NCBI GenBank assembly: GCA_940588625.1
Contig: CALNPU010000018.1
Coordinates: forward strand, 1-35,198
Length of the DNA: 35,198 nt
Source: an uncultured Caballeronia sp.
Lineage (GTDB): Bacteria > Pseudomonadota > Gammaproteobacteria > Burkholderiales > Burkholderiaceae
Reading direction: 5' to 3'
This document shows, in pieces, positions 30,045 to 35,198 of this stretch. The number at the start of each line of letters is the position of its first letter. Positions within the stretch are counted from its first letter, which is position 1. The notes beneath the pieces are model-generated. The model made no database searches, was not told where the DNA came from, and was given only the letters and a program-made list of their open reading frames with translations. The translations under genes and the position numbers were made by a program.

Positions 30045-31451
30045 ATGGTAACCGACGATTTTTATCGCGCGCTAGAAAACCGGTTTCGGGGTAGCCGCGA
30101 CCTGATCAAGGCGCGGCAGAGCGTGTACTTGCCAGTCATCGAAGCGCTGCTTCAGCGCATCCCCAAGAAGATCATCGACATAGGCTGTGGCCGGGCGGAA
30201 TGGCTTGAGTTATTGGCCGGGCGTGGGCTGAAGGCAGTCGGACTCGATCTCAATGACGAATTCGTCGCCACGGGCCAGCAAGCCGGACTGTCCGTCATCA
30301 AGGGCGATGCAACGGACTATCTCGGTCAGCAGCCCGATCAGTCTTACGCGTTGGTGAGCGCATTCCAGGTGGTCGAGCACCTCGGCTTCGAGAAACTGCT
30401 GACGCTCATGAAGGAGGCGCACCGCGTTTTGGACGACGACGGCGCGATGCTGCTGGAAACGCCCAATCCGGCGAACCTGGTGGTGGGTGCATGCAATTTC
30501 TATCTTGACCCGACTCACGAGCGACCGATCCCGTCCATCCTGCTTAGCTTCGCCGCGGAGTTCTGCGGGTTCGAGCGTGTAGTCGTGGTGCCGGTGAATC
30601 GCGACTTTTTGCAGAACGACCTCGAATTGTTGCCGACCGAATTGTCGGGTGCGAGCGTTGTCAACAAAGTGGTCTCGGCGCTGGATCAGAACTTCATGCA
30701 AGCGCCCGATTACGCGATCATCGCGTTCAAGAAAGCGGACAACGAGTCCATCGGGATTGCTGAATCACTCGCCAAGCCATCGGCGTTGCCCATCTCGCAA
30801 AAGGAGACTGAGGACGTGAACGCATTGTTTGCTCGAGCACTCGAGGCGGAAAAGGAGCGGGCAACGTTGCAGGGGAAGGCGGAGCGGGCGGCGGCTGAAG
30901 CGGCGTATGCCAGGCAACGCGCTCTGGAAAGCGAAGCGCGAGCACGCGATATTCAACGAAGCGCGGAAGAGGCGCAGTGGCAAATGCGCGAAATACAGGG
31001 GCAACTGGACCTGTCGCGCACGCGTCTGCTCGAGGCCGCAGCGCGCGTGACCGCCGCAGCCGAGCAAGCCGCCCACGTAGCTAACCACCGGGGGGCTGCT
31101 ATGCTGAACAGCAGCAGTTGGCGTTTGTCGTCGCCGATGCGTGCGGTAGGGCTGGCCGGCCGTAAGATTGGGGCGTCGCCGGGAGCAGCCAACCGAACAG
31201 TGAAGCTTGGCCTTCAGCATGCCATGGCTTATGTGCAATGCCGTCCTGTGCTCAAGCAGCGTGTTGCGAATGTCCTCGCGCGCTTCCCGCGCGTGCGCGC
31301 GCGAATTGTGCGCTACACCGGTCTGCAGGCTGCTCAGGCCGTGGTGTCAGGTGCAGCATTTCCAGCTGTAGAGACCGTTGAACGGATGACGGCGCGCGGG
31401 CGGTCGATTTATTACGACTTGTTGAGCGTCAGGAACAGCAGCACACAATAA
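30045..31451 (+). CDS. WbdD-like SAM methyltransferase with C-terminal coiled coil
   Basis: 468 residues from ATG 30045 (MVTDDFYRALENRFRGSRDL), with a weak ribosome site. Residues 1-230 form a class I methyltransferase: motif I KKIIDIGCGRAEWLELL, GLDLNDEFVATGQQAGL, the post-II region SAFQVVEHLGFEKLLTLMKE and DDGAMLLETPNPANLVVG. The N-terminal phrase is typical of WbdD-type O-antigen chain-terminating methyltransferases. Residues about 275-375 are a heptad-rich Ala/Glu/Arg coiled coil (LEAEKERATLQGKAERAAAE and onward). A NSSSWRLSSPMRAVG motif seen before glycosyltransferase parts in polysaccharide enzymes follows. No kinase domain is found between them, unlike E. coli WbdD. The glycosyltransferase begins 17 bases later, so the pair probably acts together at the inner membrane. 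The chain-capping role is inferred. Confidence 0.8.
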   Translation: MVTDDFYRALENRFRGSRDLIKARQSVYLPVIEALLQRIPKKIIDIGCGRAEWLELLAGRGLKAVGLDLNDEFVATGQQAGLSVIKGDATDYLGQQPDQSYALVSAFQVVEHLGFEKLLTLMKEAHRVLDDDGAMLLETPNPANLVVGACNFYLDPTHERPIPSILLSFAAEFCGFERVVVVPVNRDFLQNDLELLPTELSGASVVNKVVSALDQNFMQAPDYAIIAFKKADNESIGIAESLAKPSALPISQKETEDVNALFARALEAEKERATLQGKAERAAAEAAYARQRALESEARARDIQRSAEEAQWQMREIQGQLDLSRTRLLEAAARVTAAAEQAAHVANHRGAAMLNSSSWRLSSPMRAVGLAGRKIGASPGAANRTVKLGLQHAMAYVQCRPVLKQRVANVLARFPRVRARIVRYTGLQAAQAVVSGAAFPAVETVERMTARGRSIYYDLLSVRNSSTQ

Positions 31452-31468
31452 AACTTTCTGGTGCTGAC

Positions 31469-34060
31469 ATGCGTATTGTTTTGGATCTTCAGGGGTGCCA
31501 GTCGGTCAGCCGGCTGCGGGGCATTGGTCGATACAGTCTTGCGCTGGCCAAAGCTATCGTCCGCAATGCGGGCGATCATGAAATATGGATTGTGTTGAGC
31601 GATCTGTTTCCCGACACTATCGAGGAAATCCGGGCTTCATTCGAAGGCTTGCTGCCGTCCGAGCGAATCGCTACCTTCTCCCTTCCGAAGCTCACTCCGT
31701 ACCAGGGCGCGCATGATTGGCGCGCTCGGGCTGCCGAGCTCATCCGCGAATACGCTATTGCTGAACTCGAACCCGATCTGGTGCATATCAGCAGCCTGTT
31801 CGAAGGTTACGTGGATACGTCCATGACGTCGGTCAAGGCGTTTGATAAAACCACGTTGGTCGCGGTCACGCTGTACGACTTGATTCCATTCCTGAACCCC
31901 GCCAAATATCTGCCCGATGAAGGTCGTAGACAGCACTACTACGCGAAGATAGAAGCGTTAAAGCGTGCCGACGTACTTCTGGCCATTTCCGAATATTGTG
32001 GTGAAGAAGCGCGGCGGGAGCTGGGTATTCCGGCTTCACGCATTGCGAGCATTTCGTCCGCCGTCGCGGATTCATTTGTACGTCTGAAGCAGAACGACGC
32101 GGACATCCGCAAGCTGTACAGCCGCTTTGGGATATCACGGCCGTTCTTGATGACTACCGGCATTGTCGAGCCGAGGAAGAATCTGGATGGGTTGATCGTC
32201 GCGTATTCGAAGCTGCTCAATGAACTAAGGCAGCGGTATCAGCTGTTTATCGTCTGTCAGCCGACCGATCCAGACCGTACGCGCTTGAATGAGCTTGCTC
32301 GCAAGCATGACATGGGTGCTGATGAACTCGTGCTCGCAAGCTACGTATCCGATCAGGATCTCATTGCGCTGTATAGCCAGTGCCAGCTCTTTGTCTTCCC
32401 TTCCCTGCACGAAGGGTTCGGCTTGCCAGCACTCGAGGCAATGGCGTGTGGCGCGGCAGTGATCGGGTCGGCAACGACAAGTGTTGCAGAGGTGATCGGG
32501 CGTGAAGATGCGCTGTTCAACCCGCTCGACCTGGATCAGATGGCGGACATGATGCACCGTGCGCTGACAGATGAAGCCTATTGGCAGTCGTTGCGCGATA
32601 CCGCTCCAGAACGGGTTAGCAAGTTTTCGTGGGACGCTACCGGGCTCCGCGCCCTTGAGGCGTTCGAGAGTGCGTACGCGCAACGCTCGGGCGCCCAGTC
32701 GTCGACGGGTTCTGGTTCTTCCGTGATCGCGGGGAAGTCTGCGGAAAGTCGTTACCGAAGTCTGGTCGGTGCTCTTTCCCGGTTGGGTGCATCGGCGTCG
32801 GATATCGATTTCATTGCCAGTGCACACGCAATTGCTGCTAACCAGCGCGCTCAGCGCGTGCGGCAGCTTCTGGTAGATGTGTCTGTTCTCAGTGCTTTCG
32901 ACGCCAAATCGGGTATTCAACGCGTTACGCGTTCCATACTTTTGAGCCTGCTGAACTCACCGCCAGCGGGCTGGGCTGTGCGACCCGTGTGGCTTGATCG
33001 TCAGGAGATGGCGTATCGGTACGCAAACGACTACCTACGTAGCGTGATGAATGCCGCAGAAGCGGAGCTTCAAGACAAAGACGAGTGGGTAGACACGCAA
33101 CAAGCCGACATTTTCCTTGGCCTTGATCTTATAGCCGATACTGCTCCAGCCGCCGTGGGCTGGTTTACGGCGCAGCGAAATCGAGGCGTGCAGATATATT
33201 TCGTCGTTTACGACTTGCTGCCGGTGCTCCGGCCGGAGTGGTTTCACGAAGGTATTGCGTTGTGTTTCCCGTCATGGGTAGAGATGATCGCACGCGTGTC
33301 CGATGGCCTCATTGGCATTTCGCGGGCCGTCACCGACGACGTAAAGGGTTGGCTGGACGGCGCAAACCTCCATCGCCTTTGCGATCTGAAGCTTGGATAC
33401 TTCCACCTTGGCGCCGATATTGAAAATAGCCAGCCGAGTTCCGGTCTCCCCGATAATGCTGACAAGGTCCTCGAAGCGTTACGCTCCAAGCCGACGTTCG
33501 TTATGGTTGGCACGGTCGAGCCACGCAAGGGGCACGATCAGGCATTTGCGGCGTTCGAACGCTTGTGGGCTGATAACGTCGATGTGAATCTGGTGATCGT
33601 GGGCAAAGCCGGATGGGGCGTTGAAGGCCTCCCCGAAAAATTGAGTGAGCGCGCGGAACAGGATGACCGTTTTTTCTGGCTGCAGGGCATCAGCGACGAA
33701 TATCTCGCGCGCGTGTATGGCGCGTCGTCGTGTTTGCTGGGCGCCTCGTTGGGCGAGGGCTTCGGCTTACCTCTGATCGAGGCAGCGCAGAAAGGTTTGC
33801 CAATCATCGCGCGGGATATCCCTGTGTTTCGCGAAGTGGCCGGGGATCAGGCTTTCTACTTCGAGGGCGATACGCCCCAAGCACTGGCGGACGCGGTTCA
33901 AGCATGGATCGAGCTTGATAAGACGGGCCTGGCGCCTTCGTCAGTGAAGATGCCGTGGCTGACGTGGAAGCAGAGCGCCGAGAAGCTGAATGAGGTGGTG
34001 CTGGAAGGGAAGTGGTATCAGACTTGGGGAAAGTCGCAGGGCGATCCTGCCAAGGCATAA
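31469..34060 (+). CDS. Double-domain GT4 glycosyltransferase of surface polysaccharide synthesis
   Basis: 863 residues with two complete GT-B units. Unit 1 (about 1-400) starts RIVLDLQGCQSVSRLRGIGR, has TLVAVTLYDLIPFLNP and a linker ISEYCGEEARRELGIP. Its sugar-nucleotide domain has TTGIVEPRKNLDGLI, then the EX7E element in HEGFGLPALEAMACG. Unit 2 (about 465-850) starts RQLLVDVSVLSAFDAKSGIQ and has IYFVVYDLLPVLRPEWF, LIGISRAVTDDV, MVGTVEPRKGHDQAFAAFER and its own EX7E in LGEGFGLPLIEAAQKG. GT4 enzymes of this tandem type (WbdA/WbpY-like) use GDP-mannose or GDP-D-rhamnose and can make two linkages. Downstream of gmd and a WbdD-like methyltransferase, this suggests ABC-exported mannan/rhamnan-like O-antigen. 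Intact. Donor and linkage are inferred. Confidence 0.88.
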   Translation: MRIVLDLQGCQSVSRLRGIGRYSLALAKAIVRNAGDHEIWIVLSDLFPDTIEEIRASFEGLLPSERIATFSLPKLTPYQGAHDWRARAAELIREYAIAELEPDLVHISSLFEGYVDTSMTSVKAFDKTTLVAVTLYDLIPFLNPAKYLPDEGRRQHYYAKIEALKRADVLLAISEYCGEEARRELGIPASRIASISSAVADSFVRLKQNDADIRKLYSRFGISRPFLMTTGIVEPRKNLDGLIVAYSKLLNELRQRYQLFIVCQPTDPDRTRLNELARKHDMGADELVLASYVSDQDLIALYSQCQLFVFPSLHEGFGLPALEAMACGAAVIGSATTSVAEVIGREDALFNPLDLDQMADMMHRALTDEAYWQSLRDTAPERVSKFSWDATGLRALEAFESAYAQRSGAQSSTGSGSSVIAGKSAESRYRSLVGALSRLGASASDIDFIASAHAIAANQRAQRVRQLLVDVSVLSAFDAKSGIQRVTRSILLSLLNSPPAGWAVRPVWLDRQEMAYRYANDYLRSVMNAAEAELQDKDEWVDTQQADIFLGLDLIADTAPAAVGWFTAQRNRGVQIYFVVYDLLPVLRPEWFHEGIALCFPSWVEMIARVSDGLIGISRAVTDDVKGWLDGANLHRLCDLKLGYFHLGADIENSQPSSGLPDNADKVLEALRSKPTFVMVGTVEPRKGHDQAFAAFERLWADNVDVNLVIVGKAGWGVEGLPEKLSERAEQDDRFFWLQGISDEYLARVYGASSCLLGASLGEGFGLPLIEAAQKGLPIIARDIPVFREVAGDQAFYFEGDTPQALADAVQAWIELDKTGLAPSSVKMPWLTWKQSAEKLNEVVLEGKWYQTWGKSQGDPAKA

Positions 34061-34296
34061 CTCTGTCTCGCGCAACGTTTGATCCGATTGTGACGAGTTT
34101 CGAATCCGTTTGTGACAAATTTTTCCTGAGGAGTATTTAGGCAGTTCTTACATGCAATAATCGGCGGCAATGTGGGTTGCACGCGGGACCGGAAAATGCT
34201 GCACACGGGCTTGCTGCCGACTGAATTTAGTCGTACTGGAGAGATGGGTTCTGGCGAGAAGCACTCGTTTGAACTGTTCGCACTGAGAGGTTAGTA

Positions 34297-35198
34297 ATGT
34301 TTCAATGGAAACAGCTGAACTCTGCAGACGAATCAAGAAAGATCTATTCGCTTGACTCATTTCCGCTTCGACCAGCATTGCCGTTGCCAGATGGTGTAAC
34401 AAGAGACGAACTGTTCAATTGGGTAAGAGCAGTGCGGGTTGCAGATGCGCCAGATTCAATTTCTCAGTATTGCGACCAAGACTTCGAGCGATTCGTTCAT
34501 ACGCTTGGATTAGTGCAGCACGCCACCGGGAAATCAGCAGGTCTAAAGACGGGTCTTGAACTCGGGGCTAATCCTTACTTCACCACAATGCTATTGCGCG
34601 AGTTCACCTCAGTGGAATGGCGTCTGGCCAATTATTACTTTGGTCCGCATTTGCCAACTGGCGAGGTCACTCAGCGGGTATTTCTCGATCAATTTAGACA
34701 TCCGGAATTGCGAACTCATGTGGACCTCACATTTTCGCACTTCAACATCGAAAAAGACACGTACCCTTTCGAAGTGAGTTCCTTTGATATCGTCCTATTT
34801 TGTGAAATCACTGAGCATCTGCTAAATGACCCGTGCTAAAAGATGATGGCACGCTTGTCCTTACAACGCCGAACGTGAATCGCCTCGAAAATGTGGCACG
34901 AATGATCGTGGGCGCAAATATTTACGATCCGTACAGTGACTACGGGCCATACGGTCGTCACAATCGCGAATATAAGCATGAGCTTTACACGATGCTCACG
35001 TATCTGGGTTTTCCTGTAGAGGAGATTTTCACTGCAGACGTAAATCCGAACCTTAGCGCGAATTATCTAGACCCAAAAAATTCGGATCTCTTGTTGAATA
35101 TCGTCAGCACTACCTGGTGTAAACGGGCGGTCAGAGAGCGACGCCAGATGGCGGCGCCGATCGGAAATGCGAAACGATCTTGTTCTGCAGGCCGGTCT
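34297..35198 (+). pseudogene. SAM-dependent methyltransferase with internal deletion, cut by the window edge
   Basis: ATG 34297 follows GAGAGG and begins MFQWKQLNSADESRKIYSLD. Motif I appears as KTGLELGANPYFTTMLLREF. A later segment reads EVSSFDIVLFCEITEHLLND and then PC-stop at about 34837. A different frame continues VLKDDGTLVLTTPNVNRLEN, GPYGRHNREYKHELYTMLTY and LGFPVEEIFTADVNPNLSAN to the right edge. In this family about ten residues with a helix (of the REIHR type) normally lie between HLLNDP and VLKDDG. The lesion is therefore a deletion of roughly 30 bases out of frame, not a single-base error. The region is visibly more AT-rich than the genes before it, as is common in acquired O-antigen genes. 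Substrate unknown, probably a sugar residue of the polysaccharide. Confidence 0.75.

Noticed and set aside
34061-34296. A possible short gene between the double GT4 and the last methyltransferase
   Set aside because: Only short random frames are present; the stretch is AT-richer and most likely a promoter or spacer.

Overview
The window is high-GC betaproteobacterial DNA that reads as Burkholderia sensu lato (Burkholderia, Paraburkholderia or Caballeronia). The support is the gene orders groES-groEL, thiD-rubredoxin, phrB/yqgE-ruvX-pyrR-pyrB-pyrC'-plsC and rfbBACD-gmd, together with typical GroEL and 3-hydroxybutyrate oligomer hydrolase sequences. Its outstanding property is genome erosion. 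About half of the protein genes are recognisable end to end but broken by indels, short tandem duplications, nonsense codons or internal deletions. Genes beside them, often in the same operon, are perfectly open. That resembles a recently host-restricted symbiont, such as the leaf-nodule Burkholderia/Caballeronia. This lifestyle is inference, and part of the frameshifting could be sequencing error.

Layout. 1-2730 (minus): broken LysR regulator, broken DsbA-like/HCCA-isomerase oxidoreductase and broken TAXI-type membrane-anchored binding protein. 2731-3478: gene-poor. 3479-6000 (plus): intact small BON-domain periplasmic protein, then a heavily mutated 3-hydroxybutyrate oligomer hydrolase. 6163-6978 (minus): intact DUF2242-like lipoprotein. 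7055-9838 (minus): remnants of a small hypothetical gene, an outer-membrane beta-barrel and an alpha/beta hydrolase. The hydrolase faces a broken TetR gene (plus) across a 21-bp palindromic operator. 10613-12884: intact groES-groEL with a sigma32-like promoter, a CIRCE operator and a strong terminator. 12906-14945 (minus): broken periplasmic protein, DUF72 protein and thiD-like kinase. 15298-15468: intact rubredoxin. 15819-17165: wreck of a large PilL/FimL-like protein. 17221-18674 (minus): photolyase with a single frameshift.

18704-23463 (plus) is one operon-like run: yqgE and ruvX intact; pyrR, pyrB and the dihydroorotase-like pyrC' broken; plsC intact. 23689-27102 is the dTDP-L-rhamnose set, with rfbB and rfbC intact but rfbA and rfbD broken. 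apaH (minus) is intact. 28733-34060 carries three long intact surface-polysaccharide genes: gmd, a WbdD-like methyltransferase with a coiled-coil tail, and an 863-residue double-GT4 glycosyltransferase. A methyltransferase gene with an internal deletion runs off the right edge.

Taken at face value, this organism has kept protein folding, phospholipid synthesis and a GDP-mannose-derived surface glycan. It is losing pyrimidine synthesis and its regulation, L-rhamnose synthesis, PHB-oligomer use, DNA photorepair, twitching-type chemotaxis and several regulators. I see no tRNA, rRNA, CRISPR array, insertion sequence or prophage gene.
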